A stretch of 32,487 nucleotides of DNA from Clostridia bacterium (GCA_017405765.1 JAFQZS010000022.1:1-32487); one strand, 5' to 3'; positions 1 through 8,079 are shown, counted from the first letter of the stretch. Numbers and translations: made by a program. The notes: a model not told the origin generated them from the sequence alone.

Positions 1-206
1 ACCATGCAGACGGCTCGTATGAGGTGATACATCCCTATATAGACAGAGAAAAAAGAACGGCAACCTTTGTGCTGCGACATTTTTCCGACTTCTCTTTTGC
101 GGAGTGCGAGGACGCGGAGGCGGATATTTCTCTTGCGGGAACGACGCTTTCGTATAAGATCGCTTTGCCGGACGGCGTTTCGTCAAGCATTATCGTAGGG
201 CTTTAA
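1..206 (+). CDS. C-terminal fragment of a large, probably surface-exposed protein (5' end outside window)
   Basis: An open frame runs from the left edge to a TAA at 204-206 with no start of its own; the GTG at 24 has no ribosome site, so this is the tail of a longer gene. The visible residues are rich in Asp, Ser and aromatic residues and alternate in a beta-strand pattern, as in repeat or beta-sandwich modules of clostridial secreted proteins. No catalytic motif is visible. The same frame stays open after the TAA for 51 more codons (next entry), and the junction reads as a Tyr codon changed to stop. The product is therefore probably shortened. The function cannot be named from this fragment. 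Confidence 0.6.
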   Translation, partial: HADGSYEVIHPYIDREKRTATFVLRHFSDFSFAECEDAEADISLAGTTLSYKIALPDGVSSSIIVGL

Positions 207-362
207 GATGAAAACGGCGTTATGACCGAAAGCAGAGTGATCGATGTTCCCATATCATCTGAAGGAAAGCTCGTGCTGCCCGAATCTCATGAATACAGGG
301 TATTCCTTCTTGATTCCGAAAGCGGCGTTCCGCTTTTGGAAGCGTGGAACAGCCTGTCTTGA
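207..362 (+). pseudogene. In-frame continuation of the upstream gene beyond a TAA stop
   Basis: Directly after the TAA at 204-206 the same frame reads DENGVMTESRVIDVP and continues to LLEAWNSLS before TGA at 360-362. Secreted clostridial proteins often end in a module with a 'YDENGxM' strand followed by a strand ending near 'PL.EA'. Here the Y position is TAA, one base from TAT or TAC. I infer that 1-362 was a single gene with a nonsense change. The alternative is a separate 46-codon gene from ATG 222, but that ATG has no convincing ribosome site. A sequencing error is also possible. Confidence 0.5.
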
Positions 363-378
363 GACGAACGATAAAAAA

Positions 379-421
379 AGCCTGCGTATGAGCACGTACC
401 TCATACGCAGGCTGCTGTTTT
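379..421 (-). terminator. Rho-independent terminator of the leftward metallo-hydrolase operon, probably bidirectional
   Basis: A 14-bp perfect stem (AGCCTGCGTATGAG, 379-392, with its complement at 400-413) encloses a 7-nt loop. Read leftward it is followed by a run of seven T, so it should stop the 429-1884 operon efficiently. Read rightward the tail is only TGCTGTTTTA, giving weaker termination for the gene ending at 206/362. Confidence 0.85.
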
Positions 422-428
422 AGCAAAT

Positions 429-1334
429 TTACTTTGCCGCATCTTCGGGCCTAAAATCGCGGACGACCGTCTTTACCGTGTTCGTCATATTGAGCGCAAA
501 CGCCTCTCTCGTCTGGTTGTTTTTAAGAAGGATAGGCTGCACCTCATCGACGATCGCATCGGTTATGGCGTCGTTGTCCATGCCGCTGTCGTGATATCTG
601 AGTATCTTGTCTTTAAGCTCGTCGGCCACTCTTACCGCCGTATCAAAAAATCCGGGCATTTCGGTGAGGTCCATTATATCGGTAGAATGGGGAACAACGA
701 AATAGCGCGCATTTAATTTTCTGAACTTTTCTATTGTATCTATCGCGTCGCTGTAACTCGTAACGTAAGAGGGGAAGTGATCTCCGCTCTTTAAAACTAC
801 GCCTACAGACTCGCTCATGAAGTTTATATCGAGCTCCTCAAGATAAAACGCAACGGAGCAGCGCGTATGTCCGGGGGCATCAAGTACGCGCACGGTAATG
901 TCTCCCAAAGATACTCTGTCGCCCTCTTTTAAGGGGATATCGCATACGAGAAGGTCGTTGTCGTAATCAACGGGCGGGAACTCTCCCTTGGGGTCGAAAA
1001 GCTGCTTTGCGCCTTCGGCAAGCTGTCTTATAAGCTTTCTTGCATTGGGGCGCGAAAGTATGTTTGCGGCGTGAGTACCGCCGAGCACTTTGACGCCCGG
1101 CCAGTGGGCTTTTAAGCTTGCCACTGCGCCGACGTGGTCAAAGTGGGAATGAGTTATAAATATATAGTCGAGAGTGCGACCGCCGAGCTCGCGCTCGATA
1201 TTTTCAATAAGAGCAGACGCGCAGTATGCGGCTCCCGTGTCGATAACGGCAGTTTTTTCGCTGCCCAAAATAAGGAAAGATTCTCCGCCCTTTCCTCCGG
1301 TGACCCGCTTTATTACCTTGTCGAAATCCTTCAT
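429..1334 (-). CDS. MBL-fold metallo-hydrolase
   Basis: This 301-residue protein has the metallo-beta-lactamase fold signature. The metal-binding motif THSHFDHVG is at residues 61-69 (H62, H64, D66, H67), an APGHT segment gives H156, and a late VPHS segment gives H216. The acidic ligand usually found between the last two motifs is not in a standard context (SES around 174-176). Substrate is not predictable: family members include glyoxalase II-like hydrolases and lactonases. A strong ribosome site (AGGAGG) precedes the ATG. It lies 22 bp downstream of the DUF4364 gene and is probably cotranscribed with it from the promoter at 1959-1987. The terminator at 379-421 ends the operon. Confidence 0.88.
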   Translation of the reverse strand: MKDFDKVIKRVTGGKGGESFLILGSEKTAVIDTGAAYCASALIENIERELGGRTLDYIFITHSHFDHVGAVASLKAHWPGVKVLGGTHAANILSRPNARKLIRQLAEGAKQLFDPKGEFPPVDYDNDLLVCDIPLKEGDRVSLGDITVRVLDAPGHTRCSVAFYLEELDINFMSESVGVVLKSGDHFPSYVTSYSDAIDTIEKFRKLNARYFVVPHSTDIMDLTEMPGFFDTAVRVADELKDKILRYHDSGMDNDAITDAIVDEVQPILLKNNQTREAFALNMTNTVKTVVRDFRPEDAAK

Positions 1335-1356
1335 TTTGTCCTCCTGTATTTATTTT

Positions 1357-1884
1357 TTAATTTGCAACCATTTTTAATAATTCCTTAAAAATGCCGATGG
1401 GATCTTTTTTGAAGTTCGTCGTTATTATATCGCACTGCATCTTATTGGGAAGCCAGAGCCTTAGATCAAAGAGAGTTTCCGTTTCTCCGATTATCTTGAG
1501 TACGGCCGTATACGAGCCTGCCTCATCGTTGTTTGGCGTGTATTCGGCTATGATATGCTCGCCCTCGCTTAAACGCGCAAGAACAAGCGTTGACTCCTTT
1601 ATCGCGCGTTCGCGTATCGAAAAAGGTATGTTCTTTGTAAACATGCTTATAGCCTCTTCGCCGTCGGCATTTATGTCATATACATCCTTGTCAGATACCT
1701 TAAAAACGTGTCCCGACTCCACAAGCTGCGAAAAAGCCTCGCAATAAGTAAAATGCTCGATAAGCTCATCGCTTTTAACAATATCGTCAAGCGCCGTTTT
1801 GGGAAGCGCAGTACCGCAGTATTTAAAAATATAAAGGATAAGAAGCTTTGCTTCGGTAATATCCGTAATAACGCCGAAAGGCAT
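1357..1884 (-). CDS. DUF4364 family protein
   Basis: The 175-residue protein matches my recollection of DUF4364, a family found in Clostridia. The N-terminal part (about 1-75) looks like a winged-helix segment (EAKLLILYIFKYCG, then LVESGHVF..YDINADGEEAI). The C-terminal half is a beta-rich domain with an LRLWLPNKMQCD segment. The family function is unknown; the winged-helix-like N-terminus suggests a regulatory role, which is inference. A GGAGGT ribosome site precedes the ATG. It is the first gene of a two-gene leftward operon with the MBL-fold hydrolase. Confidence 0.85.
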   Translation of the reverse strand: MPFGVITDITEAKLLILYIFKYCGTALPKTALDDIVKSDELIEHFTYCEAFSQLVESGHVFKVSDKDVYDINADGEEAISMFTKNIPFSIRERAIKESTLVLARLSEGEHIIAEYTPNNDEAGSYTAVLKIIGETETLFDLRLWLPNKMQCDIITTNFKKDPIGIFKELLKMVAN

Positions 1885-1958
1885 AACGCACCTCCAAAGT
1901 TTTAAAAAAAAGAGCCTGACAAAACAGCTGTAAAATGCAAAAAGTTTTTTACAAAAAT

Positions 1959-1987
1959 ATTATAGCATACGATCGTTGAAATATCAA
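1959..1987 (-). promoter_or_regulatory. Sigma-A promoter for the DUF4364/MBL operon
   Basis: On the minus strand TTGATA (1982-1987) is followed after exactly 17 bp by TATAAT (1959-1964). The predicted start is near 1951, about 65 nt upstream of the DUF4364 start codon. Confidence 0.8.
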
Positions 1988-2207
1988 TGAAAATAAGAAC
2001 AAATAGAAAAAAATCCCATACAAGCTCACTTTTATTAAAAATATCGAATTTCGTCTGTTCTTTCAATGTGTTTTATGATAAAATATATAAGAATATGTTT
2101 GTTAAAAGCGCAATTTAATATTATCTGCAATCCGTGATCTGACAGGAAAGCAATTGCTTCGGATAAGGTAAAGATAAACATTACGCTTTTATAAAGGAAG
2201 TGAGAAA
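1988..2207 (+). other. Upstream region and possibly structured leader of the c-di-GMP gene
   Basis: Together with 1885-1987 this is a 323-bp gene-free stretch. A weak extended -10 (TG-A-TAAAAT, -10 at 2079-2084) lacks a good -35. The candidate leader of about 115 nt can close an outer helix: TAAAAGCG (2103-2110) pairs with CGCTTTTA (2184-2191), immediately before the ribosome site AAAGGAAG. Inside, ATCCG (2130-2134) pairs with CGGAT (2160-2164) around the palindrome AAGCAATTGCTT (2148-2159). I recognise no known riboswitch; conserved cyclic-di-GMP riboswitch motifs are absent. Confidence 0.4.
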
Positions 2208-5200
2208 ATGCTTAAAAGTCACGAGAGGTTTCATTACGCAAACGGAAAAAGGCTTATACTTGTTGTTGACGATGAAATTATAAACCGTGAACTTCTAAGA
2301 GAAATACTTGAGTCGGATTATGAAATAATCTATGCCGAAGACGGCGAGCAGGCTATGAAGCAGTGCCGCGAGCATAAGAATATGCTGTCGCTTGTGGTGC
2401 TCGACCTTATGATGCCCGTCATGTCGGGCATTGAGGTGTTAAAGCAAATAAAAGACGACCCTGATCTTAAGTCGCTGCCGGTAATTGTGGCGACGTCTGA
2501 TAAACAGGCGGAAGTGGAGAGCTTAAGTCTTGGAGCCGTGGACTTTATCCCTAAACCGTATCCGTCGCACGACGTTATACTTGCGCGTGTGTACCGCACC
2601 ATAGAGCTTTATGAGGATCGTGAGATAATAAGCCATACAGAACGCGATCCGCTCACGGGACTTTATAACCGCGAGTATTTTTATCGTTATGCGGAGCAAT
2701 TTGACCAGCATCATAAGAATACCGATATGGACGCCATGATCGTGGACGTAAATCATTTTCATATGATCAACGAGCGCTTCGGAACATCATACGGCGATGA
2801 TATACTGCGGCGCATCGGTGAAAGACTGCGTGAAATGGTCAATGACATAGACGGCATAGTATGCCGCAGAGAGGCGGATACTTTTTTGGTATATTGCCCT
2901 CACGGTAAGAATTACGAAACGATTTTGGAAAACGCTTCAGTGGGACTTACGGGTGACGATTCGGCAAACAACCGAGTCCGTCTCAGAATGGGAGTATATC
3001 CTAACGTTGATAAATCGCTTGAAGTTGAACGACGCTTTGACAGGGCTAAAATTGCGGCGGACATGGTGCGCGGCAGTTTTATGAAAACGATAGGCATATA
3101 TAACAGTACAATGCATAAAAAGGAGCTGTATGACGAACAGCTCATTGAGGACTTTAAAAAGGCCATAGCTCAAAAGCAGTTTAAAGTATACTTCCAGCCG
3201 AAATTCGATGTGCGTCCGAACGAGCCCGCGCTTTCAAGCTGCGAGGCGCTTGTGCGCTGGCAGCATCCCGATCTGGGTATGATAAGCCCCGGCGTTTTTA
3301 TTCCTCTTTTTGAGAATAACGGGCTTATACAGGAGCTTGATATGTATGTCTGGAGAGAATCGGCAAAGTATCAGCGCGAATGGAAAGAAAGACTCGGTTA
3401 TTCAGTGCCGATCTCGGTAAATGTATCGCGCATAGACATGTACGATTCAAATCTCGTGCCTGCTATGCAAAGCATAATCCGTGATAACGGTATTTCTTAT
3501 GACGATATTATTTTGGAAATAACCGAATCGGCCTACACACAGGATTCGGAACAGATAGTACAGACGGTAAACAGACTCAGAAAACTGGGCTTTCGTATCG
3601 AAATGGACGATTTCGGTACAGGATATTCGTCTCTTAATATGATCTCAAGCCTGCCGATAGACGCTTTAAAGCTTGACATGCAGTTTATACGCAGCGCATT
3701 TTCCGAAAACGGCGATACGCGTATGCTTGAGGTGATAATAGATATTGCCGATTATCTAAAGGTACCGGTTATTGCTGAAGGCGTTGAAACGGAACATCAG
3801 CTAAAGGCGCTCAAAGATATGGGATGCGACATCGTTCAGGGATACTATTTTTCAAAACCGCTTCCCGCCGAAGAGTTTGAATCGTTCATAATAGATGCAA
3901 AAAGAGCAAAAGAAATCGAGCAGGAGAATGATCGTTTAGAAGATAACAAGGAGGCTTTGATCGCGCCGGCCGAAAAAGAGACTTCGCAGGATACAGAGGA
4001 CAAAAATGAGCCGAAAACCAAAAACGAAAAGGTTCGCCACGGCTGGCAGCTTAGAACGACCAGCTACTTTTTCGTTATACTTGCATTTCTTGCGGCGGTA
4101 GCGCTCTTTGTTGCCGACATATCGGTAACGCGCGGATATGAGCGAATGGAGCAGGCAAGCAACAGATACATAATGGCGCAGCTGGCCGCATCGAATATGG
4201 AGTCGGGCTCCGATTATCTTACAGACAGAGTGCGCTGCTTCGTTGTAACGGGTGAGATGGAATACCTTGATGATTTCTTTGAGGAGGTTGAGATAACCAA
4301 GCGGCGTGACCTTGCGCTGTCTGACCTTGAAACGCTGCTCAAAGGAAACGACAGCGGCGCGTATTCAAGTCTGGCGCTGGCGCTTGATCTTTCCAATGAG
4401 CTTGTAGGCAGAGAATATCTTGCGATGCGTCTTGTGCTTGAGGCGGGCGATTATAATATGGCCGATATTCCAAAGGAGATATCAAGCGTAGTGTTGAGCG
4501 AGGAGGACATGGCGCTTAGCGCACAGCAGCAGAGGGAAAAGGCTCAAAAGCTCGTTTTTGACAATACATATATGCATTATAAGGACCGAATACGTGAGAA
4601 CGTAAGTCTTTGCACACAGGAGCTTATACGAACTTCGAGCCTTGAACTTGAGCAGGCTTCTGCACAGATGATGCTGTATACCAATATACAGACCGTGCTT
4701 ACGATACTGTTTCTTCTTATAGTGCTTCTCATCGTGCTCTTTGTAAGTATTCAGGTACGCATACCGCTTACGCGCATGGTAGAGCTTATGAGAAAGCAGG
4801 AGGAAGTGCCGCCTACAGGAGCGGAGGAGCTTCAATTTGTAACGAGGACATATAATGCTATACTCAAAGAGAATTTATTGGCGCGTGAAGAGCTCAGTCA
4901 TGAGGCGTCGCACGACAGACTGACGGGACTCTTTAACCGCGGCGCATATGAAATGATGCTTGAAAGCGTAGATGTAGATCATATGGCGCTCATACTCGTT
5001 GATGTGGATTACTTTAAATCGGTGAACGACACATACGGACACGACATAGGCGACAAGGTGTTAAAGCGTGTTGCCGAAGTATTGAAGCATAGTTTCCGTT
5101 CGGTCGATATTATCTGTCGTATCGGCGGAGATGAGTTTGTTGTTATCATGACGCGTGCCGACAGCACCATGAGGGAGCTTGTTCGTTCCAAGATAGCGCG

Positions 5201-5369
5201 TGCAAACGAGCTTTTAAGAAATCCGACCGACGATTTACCGCCCGTATCTTTGAGCGTGGGCGTTGCTTTCTCCGACAGAGAGAACCCGAAAGGCGATATC
5301 TTTAAGGACGCCGATACGGCGCTGTACCGCGTGAAAGAGGCAGGCAGAAACGGCTGCGAAATATTCTGA
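2208..5369 (+). CDS. REC-GGDEF-EAL-membrane sensor-GGDEF cyclic-di-GMP turnover protein
   Basis: This 1053-residue protein has five parts. The receiver domain (about 15-130) has acidic pair D21/D22, phospho-acceptor D66 (VVLDLMMP) and K116. The first GGDEF domain (about 145-300) has its signature degraded to RREADTF (220-226), so it is probably non-catalytic. The EAL domain (about 310-565) keeps EALVRW (346-351), LEITES, DDFGTGYSS (467-475), KLD, EGVE and QGYYFSKP and should hydrolyse c-di-GMP. A charged linker leads to TM1 (about 618-638), an extracytoplasmic helical region (640-820) and TM2 (about 826-850). The second GGDEF is intact (RIGGDEF, 971-977) with an inhibitory RxxD site at R964-D967. 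The protein can therefore in principle make and degrade c-di-GMP, with one cytoplasmic and one external input. An N-terminal receiver ahead of a membrane sensor suggests fusion of a response regulator with a membrane diguanylate cyclase. No histidine kinase is adjacent. Confidence 0.92.
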   Translation: MLKSHERFHYANGKRLILVVDDEIINRELLREILESDYEIIYAEDGEQAMKQCREHKNMLSLVVLDLMMPVMSGIEVLKQIKDDPDLKSLPVIVATSDKQAEVESLSLGAVDFIPKPYPSHDVILARVYRTIELYEDREIISHTERDPLTGLYNREYFYRYAEQFDQHHKNTDMDAMIVDVNHFHMINERFGTSYGDDILRRIGERLREMVNDIDGIVCRREADTFLVYCPHGKNYETILENASVGLTGDDSANNRVRLRMGVYPNVDKSLEVERRFDRAKIAADMVRGSFMKTIGIYNSTMHKKELYDEQLIEDFKKAIAQKQFKVYFQPKFDVRPNEPALSSCEALVRWQHPDLGMISPGVFIPLFENNGLIQELDMYVWRESAKYQREWKERLGYSVPISVNVSRIDMYDSNLVPAMQSIIRDNGISYDDIILEITESAYTQDSEQIVQTVNRLRKLGFRIEMDDFGTGYSSLNMISSLPIDALKLDMQFIRSAFSENGDTRMLEVIIDIADYLKVPVIAEGVETEHQLKALKDMGCDIVQGYYFSKPLPAEEFESFIIDAKRAKEIEQENDRLEDNKEALIAPAEKETSQDTEDKNEPKTKNEKVRHGWQLRTTSYFFVILAFLAAVALFVADISVTRGYERMEQASNRYIMAQLAASNMESGSDYLTDRVRCFVVTGEMEYLDDFFEEVEITKRRDLALSDLETLLKGNDSGAYSSLALALDLSNELVGREYLAMRLVLEAGDYNMADIPKEISSVVLSEEDMALSAQQQREKAQKLVFDNTYMHYKDRIRENVSLCTQELIRTSSLELEQASAQMMLYTNIQTVLTILFLLIVLLIVLFVSIQVRIPLTRMVELMRKQEEVPPTGAEELQFVTRTYNAILKENLLAREELSHEASHDRLTGLFNRGAYEMMLESVDVDHMALILVDVDYFKSVNDTYGHDIGDKVLKRVAEVLKHSFRSVDIICRIGGDEFVVIMTRADSTMRELVRSKIARANELLRNPTDDLPPVSLSVGVAFSDRENPKGDIFKDADTALYRVKEAGRNGCEIF

Positions 5370-5386
5370 TAAAAAAACTTTTTGAA

Positions 5387-5450
5387 ATGATATGCCCCCG
5401 CTTTAAGGACGGTTTGTTCTTCGCCGTCTCTAAAAGAGGGGGCATATCAT
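5387..5450. terminator. Two-tier hairpin between convergent genes
   Basis: The outer stem ATGATATGCCCCC (5387-5399) pairs with its complement at 5438-5450. Inside it GACGG (5408-5412) pairs with CCGTC (5424-5428). Read leftward it is followed by a T-rich tail (TTTCAAAAAGTTTTTTT), so it fits termination of the PAP2-like gene. Read rightward there is no good U tract. Confidence 0.7.
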
Positions 5451-5466
5451 GCATTTAGTCGATTTT

Positions 5467-6066
5467 TCAATTCACATAAAGCGTTTCTATCAAGATCGAG
5501 ATACCGAAGGCTGCGAAAAAGGAGCAAAGTCCCGCCGCAATATCCGCAATCTTATGACGCTTTAAGAAAAGCGAAGCCCATACGCTTAAAAGAAACAAAG
5601 CGGCAAAAAAGACAAATGCGCCGACGTAAGAATACATAAGGCTAAAGATACACGGGGATACCGCGCTTGCACTGTGGCCGCTTGCGCGTATATGAAGAAG
5701 CTTATTGACCAGCGTAAGAATGACAGCCGTTGCAAAGTATACTCCGAACAGGAATTTGATATTTGGATCTGATGAAAAGAAGCTGTAAACAAAGCATCCG
5801 CTGTAGCCGATAAGACTGAATATAAAGGCAAGCTTTCGCTGGCCGTTTCGTCCTGTTTTATAGAGAGCAGGTATGATCCTGTGTATGGGATACGAAAGGA
5901 TAGGCAGGACAACAAGCCCTGACCATGCTGCGGCGGAGTCTTTCGGCGACATGAAAAAGTCGTTTGCGCCGATAAAAGCCAAAAGAAGAGCTATCATAAA
6001 CGGAGGCACGGTTATCACGCGTATAAGCTTTGCAATACTTTCGGCAACGCTCTTTCCCTTTGCCAT
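5467..6066 (-). CDS. PAP2-superfamily membrane protein with degenerate motifs
   Basis: A 199-residue integral membrane protein with about five or six hydrophobic helices. The order of motifs resembles membrane phosphatidic-acid phosphatase/undecaprenyl-diphosphatase (PAP2): a basic segment RNGQRK (73-78), ASGHSAS (128-134) in place of PSGH, and KRHKIADIAAG (169-179) providing H171 and D175 of the third motif. The first motif (K-x6-RP) is poorly conserved, so activity is uncertain. If active it would dephosphorylate lipid phosphates at the membrane. Ribosome site AAGGAG lies before the ATG. It is divergent from the TetR-family gene, whose product could regulate it; that is inference from position only. 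Confidence 0.72.
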   Translation of the reverse strand: MAKGKSVAESIAKLIRVITVPPFMIALLLAFIGANDFFMSPKDSAAAWSGLVVLPILSYPIHRIIPALYKTGRNGQRKLAFIFSLIGYSGCFVYSFFSSDPNIKFLFGVYFATAVILTLVNKLLHIRASGHSASAVSPCIFSLMYSYVGAFVFFAALFLLSVWASLFLKRHKIADIAAGLCSFFAAFGISILIETLYVN

Positions 6067-6081
6067 TTAAAAACTCCTTTC

Positions 6082-6110
6082 TTGACACGGCTTTCGCGTT
6101 TTAATATAAT
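6082..6110 (+). promoter_or_regulatory. Consensus promoter for the TetR-family regulator
   Basis: TTGACA (6082-6087), a 17-bp spacer, TATAAT (6105-6110). The start point would be near 6117, leaving an ~88-nt leader. That leader contains an 8-bp direct repeat TGTAACAG at 6158-6165 and 6178-6185, two helical turns apart, and a small palindrome GGTA-N5-TACC at 6114-6126. Either could be an operator for the regulator itself, but this is unproven. Confidence 0.82.
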
Positions 6111-6204
6111 ACAGGTAAATCGTACCACCTTTGTTTTTGAGCGGCAATATGCTTATGTGTAACAGTATTTCGGTTTTTGTAACAGATAAGAAGGGCTTTT
6201 TTAT

Positions 6205-6735
6205 ATGGATAAAAGAAAAGAAGCAAATCTCCGCGTAAAAAAAGCAATAACGGACAGCGTTTTTGAGCTGATGAAAAAGGCAGATCTCAGCAAAATATCA
6301 GTGACTGAGATCATAAAGCGGGCGGGAGTTGCGCGCGTTTCGTTCTACAGGAATTATTGCTCAAAGGAGGATGTGCTCGTAAGGCTCGTAAGGGATATTT
6401 TAGATGATTTCAGGGATACCGCCGACTATGACCTTTCAGACGTTTATACTCTGAAGCATATAAGAAGATGTCTTGCATATTTTAAAAAATACGGCTCATA
6501 CGTCATAAACCTTCACAGATCGGGATACGGCGCCATGCTCCTTTGCGAATTAAATCAATTTCACGAATCCATAGCGGGGAACATGCCGTTCAACTCAGCC
6601 GATCGCTACAAGCTTTATACGTTCATAGGCGCTTTGTATAATTCCGCCATCGTATGGCTGACAGAGGAAAAGCCGGCGCCGATAGAGAGCGTATCAGATA
6701 CTGTTTTCGACGCGCTCTCTGCCAAAAGAGCATAA
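6205..6735 (+). CDS. TetR/AcrR family transcriptional regulator
   Basis: This 176-residue protein has an N-terminal helix-turn-helix at about residues 32-51 (ISVTEIIKRAGVARVSFYRN) followed by the family-typical YCSKEDVL segment. The C-terminal ligand-binding half is short, with hydrophobic helices and no recognisable ligand signature. Family members normally repress adjacent genes and are released by a small molecule. The PAP2-like gene is divergent and the aldo-keto reductase is convergent across a terminator, so the PAP2-like gene is the nearest candidate target besides autoregulation. The ATG is preceded by AAGGG. It is expressed from its own consensus promoter. Confidence 0.88.
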   Translation: MDKRKEANLRVKKAITDSVFELMKKADLSKISVTEIIKRAGVARVSFYRNYCSKEDVLVRLVRDILDDFRDTADYDLSDVYTLKHIRRCLAYFKKYGSYVINLHRSGYGAMLLCELNQFHESIAGNMPFNSADRYKLYTFIGALYNSAIVWLTEEKPAPIESVSDTVFDALSAKRA

Positions 6736-6745
6736 TAAATACAAA

Positions 6746-6780
6746 AAGGCTTCTCATGGATTAAAACCATGAGAAGCCTT
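6746..6780. terminator. Bidirectional terminator, stronger leftward
   Basis: A 14-bp perfect stem AAGGCTTCTCATGG (6746-6759) and its complement (6767-6780) around a 7-nt loop. Leftward it continues into a T run (CCTTTTTGT), ending the aldo-keto reductase gene; the rightward tail is only moderately T-rich. Confidence 0.85.
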
Positions 6781-6804
6781 AATATTTACCATGTAAAAAG
6801 CATC

Positions 6805-7929
6805 TTACCCGAAAGTTTGGGTCACACGGACAAGTTCGTCTCTTATTTTTATGTGCTGAGGACACACATCTTCACATTTTCCGCATTTTACGCACTCTTT
6901 GGCCTTCTTTTTGCCGTGACCGGGCACAAGCCACCCTTCCTGCATCTTCGCGGTTTCAAGGTTTTTGTACAGCGTGTACATATTGAGCGCGGTGAACGAG
7001 CCGGATATGCCTATGTTTTTAGGGCAGACCTTAGCGCAGTAATTGCAGGTAGTGCAGGGGATAAGCGGTATTTTCGCAAGTTCCTCGCGCGCTCTCTCTA
7101 TCGTGCGCCGCTCCGTATCGGACAGGCCGCAAAAGCCCTTCATCATATTTATGTTGTCCTCCATCTGCTCCATATTGCTCATGCCCGACAGAACGGTAAT
7201 AACGCCCGGAAGGTCGGCGGCAAATCGGAGCGCCCACGAAGCGGGCGATGCATTTGGGTCTGCGGCGTTAAGGACGTCTATGACGGACTGCGGCGGCTTT
7301 GCAAGCAGACCGCCCTTTACGGGCTCCATTATTACAACGGGCTTGTCAAACTCTCGCGCCACCTCGTATACGCCTCTCGACTGTATCGCAGGGTTCTCCC
7401 AGTCGCCGTAATTTATCTGAAGCTGAACGAACTCAGCCTCGGGGTGCGCCGTAAGTATCTCTCTTAACTCCTCAGGCGTAGAGTGGAAGGAAAAGCCTAT
7501 ATGCTTTATAACCCCTTCCGCCTTTTTCTCCTTAATGAACGTCCACATGTCGAAGTCGTCGAAGAAATGGGTGCGCCCCTCGCCGAGATTATGTAGCAGA
7601 TAAAAATCGAAATATCCCGCGCCCGTTTGCTTTAAGGACGTTTCGAACTGAGCGATAGCGTCCTCTCTCGTTTTGCAGTTTATCCACGCCGCGTTTTTCG
7701 TCGCTATCGTATAGCTTTCTCTCGGATATCTTTCTACAACGGCCTGTCGGAAAGCGTCTTCGCTTCCGGGATATGCCCATGCGGTGTCAAAGTAAGTAAA
7801 GCCCGCTTCCAAAAAAGCGTCGGCCATCTTTTTCGTAAGCTCGACGTCGATCTCCTTGCTGCCTTCTTTTACGGGCAGCCTCATAAGCCCAAAGCCAAGC
7901 TTTTTTATATTTTCGCCCAAGTATGCCAT
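6805..7929 (-). CDS. Aldo-keto reductase with C-terminal 2x[4Fe-4S] ferredoxin domain
   Basis: This 374-residue protein combines an aldo/keto reductase barrel with a ferredoxin-like tail. The barrel carries the expected catalytic tetrad: D48 and Y53 (FDTAWAYPGSE), K78 (ATKN) and H113 (LLHN). The tail has two clusters: CTTCNYCAKVCP (C292, C295, C298, C302) and CVKCGKCEDVCP (C346, C349, C352, C356). This domain combination is common in anaerobes and is thought to couple carbonyl reduction to FeS electron transfer; the substrate is unknown. A strong AGGAGG ribosome site precedes the ATG. It is a single-gene unit with its own promoter (7986-8014), divergent from a nitroreductase-family gene. Confidence 0.93.
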   Translation of the reverse strand: MAYLGENIKKLGFGLMRLPVKEGSKEIDVELTKKMADAFLEAGFTYFDTAWAYPGSEDAFRQAVVERYPRESYTIATKNAAWINCKTREDAIAQFETSLKQTGAGYFDFYLLHNLGEGRTHFFDDFDMWTFIKEKKAEGVIKHIGFSFHSTPEELREILTAHPEAEFVQLQINYGDWENPAIQSRGVYEVAREFDKPVVIMEPVKGGLLAKPPQSVIDVLNAADPNASPASWALRFAADLPGVITVLSGMSNMEQMEDNINMMKGFCGLSDTERRTIERAREELAKIPLIPCTTCNYCAKVCPKNIGISGSFTALNMYTLYKNLETAKMQEGWLVPGHGKKKAKECVKCGKCEDVCPQHIKIRDELVRVTQTFG

Positions 7930-7985
7930 GTTTTTTCGCCTCCTAAAGCAAATATAGTTTTCCCTAAACTGTATTTATATTATAA

Positions 7986-8014
7986 ATTATAAAGCATTTT
8001 TTGGAAAGGCGCAA
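7986..8014 (-). promoter_or_regulatory. Promoter for the aldo-keto reductase
   Basis: On the minus strand TTGCGC (8009-8014), 17-bp spacer, TATAAT (7986-7991), about 57 nt upstream of the start codon. Confidence 0.7.
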
Positions 8015-8050
8015 GACTGATTCTATACAGACATTTTTAAGTTTTTTCGC

Positions 8051-8079
8051 TTGCGGGAACGCAGTATATAAAGTATAAT
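8051..8079 (+). promoter_or_regulatory. Promoter for the nitroreductase-family gene
   Basis: TTGCGG (8051-8056), 17-bp spacer, TATAAT (8074-8079), about 38 nt before the ATG. It has the same -35 variant (TTGCGS) as the divergent aldo-keto reductase promoter, and only 36 bp separate the two -35 boxes. Confidence 0.7.

Noticed and set aside
204-206. Recoding of TAA as an amino acid
   Set aside because: All other genes in the window use TAA as a normal stop, and no recoding structure is visible; a nonsense change or sequence error is simpler.
1988-2207. Known cyclic-di-GMP riboswitch
   Set aside because: The conserved core sequences of class I and II riboswitches are absent; only a generic stem arrangement is seen.
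6769-7467. 232-codon plus-strand open frame
   Set aside because: Antisense to the clearly coding aldo-keto reductase; its basic, aromatic composition is typical of a shadow frame.
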